Assembly (NCBI GenBank): GCA_947650365.1
Contig: OX393549.1
Span: 26,689,209 to 26,753,208 of the forward strand
Direction of reading: 5' to 3'
Source of the DNA: Chamaelirium japonicum
Lineage: Eukaryota > Streptophyta > Magnoliopsida > Liliales > Melanthiaceae
Length of the DNA stretch: 64,000 bases
The position numbers and the translations under genes were made by a program. Below are positions 1-11,500 of the stretch, piece after piece. The notes below the pieces were generated by a model. It saw nothing but the letters and a program-made list of their open reading frames with translations, had not been told where the DNA came from and searched no databases. Each line of letters begins with the position of its first letter. Within the stretch, counting starts at the first letter, position 1.

Positions 1-2541
1 GGTCACCTTGTGACCAGAAGAGGTATTGAGGCCAACCCCGACCAAATTCGAGTTATCCTCGACATACCATTGCCTACCAATCGGAAAGAAGTTCAACGAC
101 TCACTAGAAGGTTAGCAGCACTCAATCGATTCATCTCAAAATCTTCCGACAAGTGCAAACCCCTATTCGACAAACTACGAAAGGCGGATACTTCAGGGTG
201 GAGTTCAACTTGCGAAGAAGCTTTTCAGAGCATCAAGAAATATCTGGTGCAAGCTCCTATCCTGACTGCTCCACTTCCAAAAGAATACTTGTGGCTCTAC
301 CTCGCCGTGACCGATCAAGCAATCAGCGCGGTCCTAGTCAGTAGAAGAGAAGGTGTCGAGCATCCAGTCTACTACATCAGCCATACTCTCCTTCCAGCTG
401 AAACTCGTTACTCAAAAACTGAGAAGGTCATCCTGGCGTTGCTCACTGCATCGCGTCGTCTTCAACCTTACTTCGTCTCCCACCAGATCACTGTCATTTC
501 AGAACACCCGCTCAAAGATATTGTTGACAAAGCTGGTAGAGCTGGTCGAATGACCAAGTGGGTGATCGAAATGAGTGCTCTGGGGATTCAGTTCGAATCT
601 CGCACTTCTATCAAAGGTCAAGCTGTTGCTGATTTTCTAGCAGACTTTCCAGTTGAAGACCCCATCACTTGGGAAGAAGATGTCGACATGCGCTTAGAAG
701 ATGAGGACAATACTCCGATCAACCTTACAACAAAAAGTGATCCAAGTCTCGAAGCTATCGCTGCAACTCCTCCATGGAAGCTTTATACTGATGGAGCTTC
801 AAGTTCAATCGGTTCAGGAACTGGGATAGTCTTAATATCCCCCGAACTTGATCATCTACAGAAGGCCACTCTCCTAGGGTTCAACGCCACCAACAACGAA
901 GCCGAATACGAAGCACTCATTTTCGGACTCGAAATGGCGGAATCCCTGGGGGTAGATCGAATCATCGTCTACAGCGACTCCCAGTTGATCATAAGGCAAA
1001 TCAATGGAGAGTACACAGCTCGTGAAGAAAGAATGCAACTCTATTTGGCCTTAGTACGACGTCTTCAACAACGTTTTACTATTACTGATTTCGTTCAAAT
1101 CCCAAGAGCAGAGAACCGAGAAGCAGATGCCTTAGCCAACGCTGCCTCAGTTCTTGGAGACTCACTCGGAGGAAGGCAAATACAGATCGATTATCAAGAA
1201 GTGCCCAAGACCATCCCCGATCAACAGATCCTTGCTACTACAAAGAGATCTGGGGGTGGAGATCAGCTCACATTGAACCTCACTACTACAAGTGAGCCTG
1301 AAGACTGGAGACGATCAATCTTTGATTTCTTCAAACATGGCAAAATGCCAGAAGATCCAAACCAAGCCCGAAGACTTCAAAGGAAGCTCCCCTGCTACAC
1401 TGTTCAAGGAGAAGATCTATATTTCAAATCTCATAACGGGATATTTCTCAAGTACCTTTGCCCAGAGCAAGCAAAAGCAATCTTGATTGATATCCACTCT
1501 GGAGCTTGTGGGAATCATTCGGGAGAAAGATCTCTTGAAGCTAAGACTAAACTACAAGGTTACTATTGGCCTACAATGGCAAAAGATGCTCGACAAGTTG
1601 TTCAAAGATGCGAGCCATGCCAACGGCACGCTCGAGCTATCCATCTCCCTGCAGATGAGCTTCATCAACTATCAAGCCCCTGGCCTTTCCATCAATGGGG
1701 GTTAGATTTCCTGGGTCCTTTCCCCCCGACTCCAAGCAAGAAGAAATATCTGTTGCTAGCCACGGATTACTTCACCAAGTGGGTTGAAGCTGTGCCCCTC
1801 TTCCGAGAGACTGACGACGAAGTGATCAAATTCATTCGGCATAATATCTTCTCAAGGTTCGATACACCTCAAGTTCTTGTTGCTGACAATGGAGCTCAGT
1901 TTGACTCCGACAAGTTCCGAGAGTTCTGTCTGAACAACGGTATCAAGCTATTCTATTCAACTCCAAGATATCCTCAATGCAATGGTCAAGCTGAAGCCTC
2001 GAATAGAGCTATACTTGGTATACTCAAGAAAAAACTCAACGACAAGAAGGGATTGTGGGAACAGGTCCTACCTGAAGTTCTTTGGGGGTATCGCACAACT
2101 CCGAGAAGATCAACTGGGTTCTCGCCTTTTCGTCTAACATATGGATCAGAAGCAGTACTCCTAACAGAAAACATATCAAGTACTCTGAAGACCAGGGCAG
2201 TTGAAGAAGGAATCAACGAAGAGCTTCGAATCAATGATCTAGACTTCTCTAAAGAACTACGAGACCAAGCTTCTCTTCGTGTGGCCAAATATCAGCAGAA
2301 GATCAAACGAGCCTACGACGAGAAAGTCCGCAAAAGACAGTTCCCAATCGGCAGTCTGGTCCTTAGAGCAGTCTTCTACAACACAAAGGAGCGCAGCAGT
2401 GGGAAGCTTGCTCCCAACTGGGAAGGTCTGTATATCGTTGAATCAGTAGGAGGCAAAGGTTCTTACAGACTGATCTCACCAGAAGGAGATAGATTGCCTC
2501 GAGCTTGGAACTCTAAACATCTCAAGTTGTTCTATCCATGA
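1..2541 (+). CDS. pol: gag-pol polyprotein of element A1, C-terminal part (RT end, two RNase H, integrase)
   Basis: Open from base 1 to a stop after 847 codons; the start is outside the window. Residues below count from base 10. The end of the reverse transcriptase (thumb motif around RRGIEANPDQ) is followed by a gypsy-type RNase H (about 100-215) and a second, archaeal-like RNase H (about 255-385) with the D-E-D-D residues in YTDGAS, NEAEYEA, YSDSQL and EADALAN. The integrase follows: zinc motif (HSGACGNH ... CEPC, about 495-535) and catalytic D566, D626 and E662, the last two separated by 35 residues. No chromodomain is visible, as expected for Tat. The polyprotein copies the element RNA and integrates the cDNA. 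No internal stop is present, unlike in A2. It converges on the antisense gene that ends at 3087. Confidence 0.93.
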   Translation, partial: GHLVTRRGIEANPDQIRVILDIPLPTNRKEVQRLTRRLAALNRFISKSSDKCKPLFDKLRKADTSGWSSTCEEAFQSIKKYLVQAPILTAPLPKEYLWLYLAVTDQAISAVLVSRREGVEHPVYYISHTLLPAETRYSKTEKVILALLTASRRLQPYFVSHQITVISEHPLKDIVDKAGRAGRMTKWVIEMSALGIQFESRTSIKGQAVADFLADFPVEDPITWEEDVDMRLEDEDNTPINLTTKSDPSLEAIAATPPWKLYTDGASSSIGSGTGIVLISPELDHLQKATLLGFNATNNEAEYEALIFGLEMAESLGVDRIIVYSDSQLIIRQINGEYTAREERMQLYLALVRRLQQRFTITDFVQIPRAENREADALANAASVLGDSLGGRQIQIDYQEVPKTIPDQQILATTKRSGGGDQLTLNLTTTSEPEDWRRSIFDFFKHGKMPEDPNQARRLQRKLPCYTVQGEDLYFKSHNGIFLKYLCPEQAKAILIDIHSGACGNHSGERSLEAKTKLQGYYWPTMAKDARQVVQRCEPCQRHARAIHLPADELHQLSSPWPFHQWGLDFLGPFPPTPSKKKYLLLATDYFTKWVEAVPLFRETDDEVIKFIRHNIFSRFDTPQVLVADNGAQFDSDKFREFCLNNGIKLFYSTPRYPQCNGQAEASNRAILGILKKKLNDKKGLWEQVLPEVLWGYRTTPRRSTGFSPFRLTYGSEAVLLTENISSTLKTRAVEEGINEELRINDLDFSKELRDQASLRVAKYQQKIKRAYDEKVRKRQFPIGSLVLRAVFYNTKERSSGKLAPNWEGLYIVESVGGKGSYRLISPEGDRLPRAWNSKHLKLFYP

Positions 2542-3086
2542 TGTAAATTCTGTGATGAATAAAGATCTCTTTCAAATGATCAAATGTGCAAGTGTTCAGC
2601 TTTTCAATTCAAGTTCTGAAGCAGTTTCAAATTATCTACATTCAAGTTACCAAGTCTTTTAACAAGTTTGGGTGTTGAGTTGCGACTCAACCCCTTACTA
2701 AATGTTAAACTGACCTTCAAATTTCAAATATTCAATTTCAATCAATTTCAATATCGTCTAACAGGTTTGGGTGCTTGAGTTGCGACTCAACCCCTCACAT
2801 TCAAATGTTACACGAATTCAAGTTCAATTTTCAAGTTGCAATAAGTTTTGGTAATTGAGTTGCGACTCGACCCATTACATTCGAAAAGTTGTATCTATTC
2901 CAATGCTATCCAGTACATGATATTAAAGCTATCCAGTACATGATATTAAAGACATTCATCTCAAGAGATTCAATTTTCAAACACCAAAAAGATCTTTTGA
3001 TTATCAAAACTTGCCAAGTACAACGTTGAGCTACAACATGTCAAAAGTTTACAAGTGTAAATAACAGAGAAAAAAGTAGAGATACA
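2542..3086. other. spacer between convergent pol and antisense gene of A1
   Basis: About 545 bp of AT-rich DNA between the pol stop and the stop of the antisense gene; no ORF is supported. An AATAAA motif lies about 15 bases after the pol stop (around 2559). Three copies of a hairpin motif occur here (annotated separately), along with a short direct duplication around 2907-2950 (GCTATCCAGTACATGATATTAAAG repeated, quoted here only as its ends GCTATCC and ATTAAAG). The stretch must hold the 3' ends of both convergent transcripts. Confidence 0.6.
2670..2873. repeat. three spaced hairpin repeats in A1 spacer
   Basis: Copies at 2670-2694, 2769-2794 and 2850-2873 share GAGTTGCGACTC. Each folds as a stem (TTGAGT with ACTCAA) around a TGCG loop, extended by GGG/CCC outside a small bulge. 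The copies are about 80-100 bp apart. The same motif occurs four times at the equivalent place in A2. Confidence 0.75.
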
Positions 3087-5866
3087 TCAGGGCTTTGCTA
3101 CGCTTGGAGCGCGCGACTTCTCTCCTTCAGATTTGCCGCGAGCCTTGCTCACAACCGAAGCTTTAGAAGATCGGACACTGCTGATATGTACCCTGAGTGC
3201 CTCTGCCGCTTTCTCGGCCGTTTCCTTATAGCTCTTGCATTCAGACAGCGCATGCTCCAATGCCTTCCTGGAAGTCTCCTCTCTGGCAGAAAAAGCAGCA
3301 TGTTGAGCAGCAAGTCGTTCTTTCAGCTCCTTGATCTCGTTGTCGCGACCACAGGACACGTCCTCAGCCTTGACGAGCCGATTCGTCAAGGATTCAAGTT
3401 CGTGACTCTGCGCCTCGCAACGGTCCTGCAGCCCCTTGATCTCCAGCTTCCCCTTGCGAAGATCCACGATCTTGGCCTTGAGAGAGGTTTTCTTCGAAGT
3501 CAGGAGCTCCCTCAGCTTCTCTCTTTCCTCGCTCACAGCCTTCAGTTCGGCTGTCAAACGGGATACCTCAGATGTGGCCTCCCGTTCTCCTGCCTTCCTA
3601 GAGAGAGAGCTTGTGATTCTCAAAACTGCTGAGCTCTGCAGATGGATAGAAAGTTAGAATTATTCCAAAGATACAACTCAAATATTCGATCAAGAAGATA
3701 CACATACCACTACATCTAGACGATCGAAGGCTTCTTCAAAAGTAGCTTCCGGAATATTGCAAAGCTTCCGGATCACGCTAGTAGGGTGGTTGATGTCAAC
3801 ATCACCCAAGCTCTTTATCTTCGGAGTCGAGCCAACAGGCGTACCTGCAATCGACACAAGAGTTCAAAGTGTTAGAGTATTTTCGAGCTTCAAAGACAAG
3901 GCAATCGAAGCAAGTTAGTGCAGATACCTGAAGCCTCGACCTGAGGAGCCTTTCCCTTCCCACGGTCGGAGCTCTTACCCTTGGGGGTCGACTTCTCCTT
4001 GATGTGGGTTGGCTCTGACAAGGGTTGGGGGGTAGCCTCACCCACCCGGCTTCCTCTCTCCAAGTGAGCAGGAGAGGGAACATCCCGAGGAGGTGAAGCT
4101 CCCCCTTCATCTTCTCGCCCGCTCGAATTATCGAGCCCTGCCACCATGGCAGCTACCTCCTCAGCCAGAGATCGTGAGGGGGGTGGGGGTTGTTCAACCT
4201 CCACACCCCCACTTGTAGTTGCCCCTTCGAGACGGGGAACCTCGGGAGGTACCTGATCGAGGGGTGTAGGGTTGCTTCCAACCCCACCACTCCCCGATAT
4301 CTTGATCTTGAAGCGAAGCGGGTTCTTTTTCAGCTCCCCAAAATCGTAGGTAGGAATCACGTTAGGGCCATCGCCCGTTGCGTCCATTACCCCCTCCATC
4401 TTACGAGCCTTTGCCTCGTCTATGAGGATCGGCAGCGAATCCTCATCAGCACCACCAGTGGGGGTGGGAGGAATTTCCTCCTTGCCACCCCCATGTCCTT
4501 GACCACCATCAGTGGGGGTGGGAGGAATCTCTTCCTCACCACCCCCATCTTCATCATCATCATCTTCTCCATCTTCTTCCCCGTCGCTGCCTGTGCCCTC
4601 ATCCTCCTCATCTCCGCCTTCCTCCTCCCTCTCTACCTCCTCTTCTTCATCTTCCCCCTTCTTTTTCTCCTCATCCTCCTCCTGTTTGATGGGGATTTTT
4701 CTCTTCTTCTTCGCCGGGCCCCTCTGAATCACCAATTTCTCCTCTGTGGGAAGTGCGCGCCTGGCTCCATAAGCCTTCTTCTCGAATCGAAGCCTTCTAA
4801 CAATTTTTCCAGACTGAGGGTCCTCCTCGTAATCTGAGTAGATGACCTCATTATCTTCGTAGCAAAGCTTCGATCGATGGAGGAGGTTGGCATTGCCGTG
4901 TCGAACCGGGCAATTCGAGAATTGCTTCCAAGATCGAGTCCCGCATGTCAACTCCAAGAAGAGGTTGTCAAGGGCCCCTACTCGCTCTGAAGGCCAAGAG
5001 AGAGCTCCTCCTGTGCAGTACATGTCGATCTCTTCATGCACCTTGTATCGGGGAACCTCCGGAACAGACATTGGAGTCCAGGCACCAGACACTGACAGCG
5101 GCCAGTCAGTATAAAGTTTGTCGGAGCCAATTGTGTCAGCAATCGGGCGAAGGGCAGTGACACCTGTCAAGTAGTAGAACGGGCTATCCTTTCTCCAAGC
5201 CCATCGGTAATGGTAAAAGAAATACCCCAGCTCGATTCGGGCTTCTTCACCTTCAGGGAGGCTGGAGTAGCATTCCCTAAGTTCCTTCTGGAAGTCCGAC
5301 TCTACGCGACAGAAAGCGTAGATGATCCTCCAGGAGTTCTCGGTAACCTGCCCGGGACAGAGACCGGAGGTGTTCAACAACCTCGCGGCGAAAGGCGGCA
5401 GCGGAAGGCGCAGTCCACAGTTGAGCTGGCCGATCGTGACTATGGTTCCCATCACTTGCTCTTTGCTCGCCCACGAGACAAAGATTGTCCGCCTATCAAC
5501 GCCAAAAGCAGTTAGAACTCCAGGGAGTGCTGGTCGAGCCTTTCCCTCTATGAAACATGCCAGCAACTCCTGCAGCTTCTCCCTCTTTACATCTGTAAGT
5601 TTACTGCCAATGTTGTACCCAAACTCAATCTCCACCTCCAAAGGTAGCTGCGGGCAGAGGACAAACTTTGCCTTGGGGATCTGCTCTGGCCTTGATGGTG
5701 CAGAAGCGAATCCCACTCCTTGGTGCCTCTTGCCCAGTTGGCCAAGCTCGATCAATTCGGCCCTGCCTTTGCCTCGGCCCTTCGGAACAGAAGAGACCTC
5801 GACAACTTCCTTGCCCTTCCTCTTGGAAGGAACTACACTCTTCTTCGAACTGCCCGAAGATGCCAT
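3087..5866 (-). CDS. spliced antisense gene of A1, PF04195-like ('putative gypsy type transposon') protein, 874 aa
   Basis: Read on the minus strand with exons 5866-3928, 3844-3708 and 3635-3087. Both introns (3845-3927, 83 bp; 3636-3707, 72 bp) have GT...AG ends (CAG/GTATCTG ... TTGCAG and GTG/GTATGTG ... CTGCAG). The joined exons total 2,625 nt, exactly 875 codons including the stop, with no in-frame stop. ATG 5866 (MASSGSSKK) was chosen because A2 starts at the same place and a TATA box lies about 100 bp upstream. Domains: basic N-terminus, a PF04195-like globular region (about 35-330), a Glu/Asp-rich stretch with PPTPT repeats (about 390-480), a proline-rich linker, and a coiled coil in exon 3 (about 695-874). 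Antisense ORFs of this type are known in Tat elements; their function is unknown. The family call is from memory of its motifs, not a search. Confidence 0.82.
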
Positions 5867-5966
5867 TTGACCGATCGAAAGGAGACGAAGAACAAGAGAG
5901 GGGAAGCAAAGAGTCTGGACTTTGAAAAATTCTGAAAGCGTGAGGCGAAAATGACAGCGAGAAAGA

Positions 5967-5974
5967 CTTATATA
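5967..5974 (-). promoter_or_regulatory. TATA box of the A1 antisense gene
   Basis: Minus strand reads GTATATAAGT about 100 bp upstream of the antisense ATG. A2 has lost the motif at the equivalent site (around 15376-15390). Confidence 0.5.
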
Positions 5975-6294
5975 CCCAGGATAAAACGGTACGCAAATCG
6001 AGAAGACACGTGTCTTCACCATATCAAATCGCGTGTTTTTGCAGGTACACGTGGCATCCATCCATAGCAAGTGCAAATTCAGGTGAATCGTCGGACCAGA
6101 CGAAGCGTCAGACCCACCGGTCCACGTAAACCAACGGTCCAAGCAAACCACCGGTCTGAGTGAACCGGACCGCCGGTTCAAAGCCACATTCAGGCAAACT
6201 GAAGATTCAAACTCCATCGATATTCAAGACTGCCAAAGATCAAAGAAGAAGAACAATCTATACCACTTCCTCAAAAGTACAGGTTCAGGACTTT
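5975..6294. other. upstream region of A1 antisense gene
   Basis: No gene is supported. The minus strand stays open here by chance, upstream of the preferred start. Short CCACCGGTCC-like repeats occur around 6110-6175, with an equivalent patch in A2 near 15520-15590. Confidence 0.5.
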
Positions 6295-7505
6295 AACCTT
6301 GACCGGCTGATTTTAGCCGTTCGGTCAAACTTGACCGATCGGTCAAAATCAACCGATCGGTCGATTTTCTACTAGATCTGGCAAAAAACTGAGGTTTTTT
6401 ACCGATCACCCAAACCTTGACCAGCTGATTTTAGCCGTTCGGTCAAACTTGACCGATCGGTCAAAATCAACCGATCGGTCGATTTTCTACTAGATCTGGC
6501 AAAAAACTGAGGTTTTTTGTCGATCATCCAAACCTTGACCGGCTGATTTTAGTCGTTCGGTCAAACTTGACCGATCGGTCAAAATCAACCGATCGGTCGA
6601 TTTTCTACTAGATCTGGCAAAAAACTGAGGTTTTTTGCCGATCACCCAAACCTTGACCGGCTGATTTTAGCCGTTCGGTCAAACTTGACCGATCGGTCAA
6701 AATCAACCGATCGGTCGATTTTCTACTAGATCTGGCAAAAAACTGAGATTTTTTGCCGATCACCCAAACCTTGACCGGCTGATTTTAGCCGTTCGGTCAA
6801 ACTTGACCGATCGGTCAAAATCAACCGATCGGTCGATTTTCTACTAGATCTGGCAAAAAACTGAGGTTTTTTGCCGATCACCCAAACCTTGATCGGCTGA
6901 TTTTAGCCGTTCGGTCAAACTTGACCGATCGGTCAAAATCAACCGATCTGTCGATTTTCTACTAGATCTGGCAAAAAACTGAGGTTTTTTGCCGATCACC
7001 CAAACCTTGACCGGCTGATTTTAGCCATTCGGTCAAACTTGATCGATCGGTCAAAATCAACCGATCGGTCGATTTTCTACTATATCTGGCAAACAACTGA
7101 GGTTTTTTGCCGATCACCCAATCCTTGACCGGTTGAAATTGACCGTTCGGTCAAACTTGACCGATCGGTCAAAATCAACCGATCGGTCGATTTTCTACTG
7201 GATCAGTCAAAAAACCATGTTTTTTGACCGATCACCCAATCCTTGACCGGTTGAAATTGACCGTTCGGTCAAACTTGACCGATCGGTCAAACTTGACCGA
7301 TCGGTCAAACTTGACCGATCGGTCAAACCTGACCGAACGGTTAAAATTGACCGATTGATCAAAATTGATCGATCGGTCAAAATCAACCGATCGGTCGATT
7401 TTCTACTGGATTGGTCAAAAAACCATGTTTTTTGACCGATCACCCAATCCTTGACCGGTTGAAATTGACCGTTCGGTCAAAATTGACCGATCAGTCTTTT
7501 TTATG
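6295..7505. repeat. 118-bp tandem repeat array in A1 3' UTR, about 10 units
   Basis: Unit starts (AACCTTGACC) recur at 6295, 6413, 6531, 6649 and 6767, exactly 118 bp apart; later units are more variable. Each unit has two or more copies of the palindrome GACCGATCGGTC and one perfect hairpin, GGCAAAAAAC with GTTTTTTGCC around a 4-nt loop. The last units change both arms together (GTCAAAAAAC/GTTTTTTGAC, around 7205-7228). Tandem repeats in the 3' UTR of Tat-type elements are known as a source of satellite DNA. Confidence 0.9.
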
Positions 7506-7599
7506 CTAAACACTCGGCAAGCTTCTTTGCGCCTTCTTCGACAGGGGGTTGATATTTTTTGCACCAAATCCAAGCCAGCCAGAACGAACTCTAGCTAAC

Positions 7600-7613
7600 T
7601 TGGAGTGGGTAAC
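7600..7613 (+). other. polypurine tract of A1
   Basis: TTGGAGTGGGTAAC lies directly before the TGTGGGTG start of the LTR. A2 has TTGGAGGGGGTAAC at 18020-18033. This is the expected plus-strand primer position. Confidence 0.65.
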
Positions 7614-7652
7614 TGTGGGTGCAAATTTTAGCAGAAGATTAACGACTACCGC

Positions 7653-8035
7653 GGGACCCACCGGCCCTGCCTGGTGGGCCCACGAGGACTACCGCGGGAC
7701 CCACCAGCCCTGCCTGGTGGGCCCGCGAGGACTACCGCGGGACCCACCGGCCCTGCCTGGTGGGCCCACGAGGACTACCGCGGGACCCACCGGCCTTGCC
7801 TGGTGGGCCGACGAGGACCACCGCGGGACCCACCGGCCCTGCCTGGTGGGCCCACGAGGACTACCGCAGGACCCACCGGCCCTGCCTGGTGGGCCCACGA
7901 GGACCACCGTGGAACCTACCGGCCCTGCCTAGTGGGCCCATGAGGACAACCGCGGAACCCACCGGCCCTGCCTAGTGGGCCCATGAGGACAATCGCGGGA
8001 CCCACCAGCCCTGCCTGGTGGGACCAAGAACCTGT
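7653..8035. repeat. 43-bp GC-rich tandem repeat inside the A1 LTR, about 9 units
   Basis: Units start GGGACCCACC at 7653, 7696 and 7739, a 43-bp period, and continue to about 8030. Each contains CCCACC ... GGTGGG arms. The A2 LTR has only two or three diverged units (about 18069-18180). The proline/glycine-rich reading frames here are by-products of the repeat. Confidence 0.88.
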
Positions 8036-8130
8036 GGAATCCCCCAGAAGACGGTAACGAGGCCCGCCAGCTTTACCTGGAGGATCCCCAGATACTGCAG
8101 CAGAAACCGCCTTTTACCACCAGAAAATTC

Positions 8131-8138
8131 TATAAATA
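8131..8138 (+). promoter_or_regulatory. TATA box in A1 LTR
   Basis: TATAAATA after TTC, in a segment nearly identical between the two A LTRs (the A2 equivalent is at 18240-18247). It is the probable promoter for the genomic RNA, leaving about 420 bp of R-U5. Confidence 0.7.
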
Positions 8139-8560
8139 GCAGAGCCTTCGAATGTAAAAGGATCGAATCTAAGATCCGAAATCCATTTTCCACTCTGAGA
8201 TCTGATTTTCAGAACCAGAGCTCTGGAATTTCTATCTTCTCACCCTTCACCTCTACTTGATCATCTTCTTGTCTGTGAAGAGATCAAGAAGGCTTCAGTA
8301 GCACTCGGCCTGTCGAGGTTACTTTGAGGAAAGTGTTAGTGAATTCGGGTTGCACCCTATAGCACGGAGACGTAGACTTCGGCTGAACTCCGAGATCACT
8401 TCTCGTGTCAAACTCTCTCTCTCTGATTGCATCTCTCTGTTTACATATCAAAAACTTCAACTTCGATCAACAGATCGACCAACGATCTTCGACGTCAACT
8501 TCAATTCCAATTGACTGGTGAGGCGAGGTCTTCGGGTCGGCACGAAGATTTTCACCCACA

Positions 8561-11500
8561 ATGGTATCTTTCCTCCAATCCAATATCGACGTTTTTGCTT
8601 GGTGCTTTGAAGACATGCCTGGGATCAATCCAGATGACGCTTGTCACCGACTCGCGATCAAAGAAGAGGTGAAGTCGGTCAAGCAAAAGCCACGCACCAT
8701 CCGACCAGAACTACAAATTGTCGTACAAGAAGAAATTACTAAGCTACTCGCAGCAGGCTTCATCCGTGAAGTAGAGTATCCTACTTGGATCTCTAACATA
8801 ATTGCAGTTCCAAAGAAGAATAGGAAAGTCAGAGTCTGCATCGACTTCACCAATCTCAATAAGGCGTGTCCCAAAGACCCATTCCCCATGCCAAGGATTG
8901 ATAGACTCGTCGATGCCACTGCTGGCCACGAGCTATTGTCTTTCATGGATGGGTACTCTGGATACAATTAAATTCCACTTCATCCAGATGATCAAGAGAA
9001 GACATGTTTTGTGACTAGCCGAGGTCTCTACTGCTACAATGTAATGCCATTCGGCCTCAAAAATGCTGGATCCACCTATCAAAGGTTAGTCACGAAGATG
9101 TTCGAAGATCAGATCGGTCGCAACGTTGAAGTATACGTCGATGATCTCCTTACCAAGAGCTCCAGTAGAGGAAAGCATTTATCTGATCTGGCGAAAACCT
9201 TTCAAGTCCTTCGAAAGTATCGTATGAAGCTCAATCCTGCCAAGTGCGCTTTCGGAGTTCAATCTGGCAAATTCCTGGGTCATCTTGTGACCAGGAGGGG
9301 CATTGAAGCTAATCCCGACCAAATTCGAGCCATCCTCGACATGCCATCACCTACTAATCGGAAGGAAGTACAGCGTCTCACTGGAAGACTTGCTGCCCTC
9401 AATCGATTCATCTCAAAGTCTTCCGATAAATGTAAGCCTCTGTTTGACAAGCTGCGAAAGGCGGATACATCGGGATGGAGTCCAATTTGTGAAGAAGCTT
9501 TCCAAGGCATCAAGAAATATCTGGTGCAAGCTCCTATCCTTACTGCTTCACTTCCAAAAGAAGACTTGTGGCTCTATCTTGCAGTGACCAATCAAGCAAT
9601 CAGTGCGGTCCTAGTCAGTAGAAGAGAAGGCCTTGAGCATCCAGTCTATTACATCAGTCATACTCTTCTTCCGGCTGAGACTCGCTACTCAAAAACTGAG
9701 AAGGTCATCCTGGCCTTGCTCACTGCATCGCGTCGTCTCCAACCCTACTTCGTCTCTCATCAGATCACTGTCATTTCAGAACACCCACTCAAAGATATTG
9801 TCGACAAAGCTGGTCGAGCTGGTCGAATGACCAAATGGGTGATCGAAATGAGTGCTCTGGGGATTCAGTTCGAATCTCGCACTTCTATCAAAGGTCAAGC
9901 TGTTGCTGATTTTCTAGCTGACTTTCCAGTTGAAGACCCCATCACTTGGGAAGAAGATGTCGACATGCGCTTAGAAGATGAGGATAATCCTCCAATCAAT
10001 CTTGCAACAAAAATTGATCCGAGTCTCGAAGCTATTGCTGCAACTCCTCCATGGAAGCTTTACATTGATGGAGCTTCAAGTGCGATCGGTTCGGGAACTG
10101 GGATAGTCTTGGTATCCCCCGAACTTGATCATCTACAGAAGGCCACTCTCCTCGGATTCAATGCCACCAACAACGAAGCCGAATACGAAGCACTCATTTC
10201 TGGACTCGAAATGGCTGAATCCCTGGGGGTAGATCGAATCATCGTCTACAGCGATTCCCAGCTGATCATAAGGCAAATCAATAGAGAATATACAGCTCGA
10301 GAAGAAAGAATGCAACTCTACTTGGCCTTAGTACGACGTCTTCAATAACGTTTTACTAATACTGAATTCATTCAAATCCCAAGAGCACAGAACCGAGAAG
10401 CAGATGCCTTAGCCAATGCTGCCTCAGTTCTTGGAGACTCACTCAGAGGAAGGCAAATACAGATCGATTATCAAGAAGTGCCCAAGACCATCCCCGATCA
10501 ACAGATCCTTGCTACTACAAAGAGATCTGGGGGTGGAGATCAATTAATGTTGAACCTTACTACTGCAAATAAACTTGAAGACTGGAGACAGTCAATTTTT
10601 GACTTCTTCAAATATGGCAAGGTACCAGAAGATCCCAATCAAGCCCGAAGACTTCAAAGGAAACTTTCTTGCTATACTATTCAAGGAGAAGATCTATATT
10701 TCAAATCTCACAATGGGATGATGCTCAAGTGTATTGGTCCAGAGCAAGCAAAGGCAATCCTGATTGATATCCACTCTGGAGCTTGTGGAAATCATTCGGG
10801 AGGAAGATCTCTTGAAGCCAAGACAAAACTACAAGGTTACTACTGGCCAACAATGGCAAGGGATGCTCAGCAAGTTGTTCAAAGATGCGAGCCATGCCAA
10901 TGACACGCTCGAGCTATCCATCTCCCTGCAGACGAGCTTCACCAACTATCGAGTCCATGGCCTTTCCATCAGTGGGGGTTGGACTTCTTGGGTCCTTTCC
11001 CACCAACTCCAAGCAAGAAGAAATATCTACTGTTGGCCACAGATTACTTCACCAAATGGGTTGAAGCTGTGCCACTCTTCAGAGAGACCGATGATGAAGT
11101 GATCAAGTTCATTCGACACAACATCTTCTCAAGGTTTGGTACACCTCAAGTTCTTGTTGCTGACAATGGAGCTCAATTTGACTCCGACAAGTTTCGAGAG
11201 TTCTGCCTAAACAACGGGATCAAACTCTTTTATTCAACTCCAAGATATCCTCAATGCAATGGTCAAGCTGAAGCCTCCAATAGAGCTATTCTTGGTATAC
11301 TCAAGAAGAAACTCAACGACAAGAAAGGATTATGGGAACAAGTCCTACCAGAGGTTCTTTGGGGGTATCGCACAACCCCGAGAAGGTCAACAGGGTTCTC
11401 ACCCTTTCGTCTGACATATGGATCGGAAGCAGTACTCCCAACAGAAAACATATCAAATACTCTCAAGACCAGGGCAGTTGAAGAAGGAATCAATGAAGAG

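Larger units (their letters stand above)
1..8560 (+). mobile_element. Tat-type Ty3/gypsy retrotransposon A1, 3' part
   Basis: The window opens inside the pol gene of this element and runs through its antisense gene, its tandem-repeat 3' UTR and its 3' LTR. A second, archaeal-type RNase H before the integrase, an extra antisense ORF after pol and a repeat-rich 3' UTR are known hallmarks of the plant Tat lineage. The LTR has TG...CA ends with an 8-bp inverted repeat (TGTGGGTG/CACCCACA). Base 8561 immediately resumes the pol frame of a sister element, so A1 is probably inserted in A2 with its 5' half left of the window. Both genes visible in A1 are open, so it looks younger than A2 and B. Confidence 0.85.
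7614..8560 (+). mobile_element. 3' LTR of A1 (947 bp)
   Basis: Begins TGTGGGTG and ends CACCCACA, a perfect 8-bp terminal inverted repeat. It aligns end to end with the A2 LTR at 18034-18657 but is about 320 bp longer because of an expanded GC-rich tandem repeat. The rest differs from the A2 LTR by many substitutions and small indels, so the two are not the young LTR pair of one insertion. It contains a TATA box at 8131. Confidence 0.87.

Noticed and set aside
5867-6217. N-terminal extension of the A1 antisense ORF to 6217
   Set aside because: The A2 sister starts at the same internal ATG, and a TATA box lies inside the extension.
7549-8193. Pro/Gly/Trp-rich frames on both strands
   Set aside because: By-products of the 43-bp repeat in the A1 LTR.
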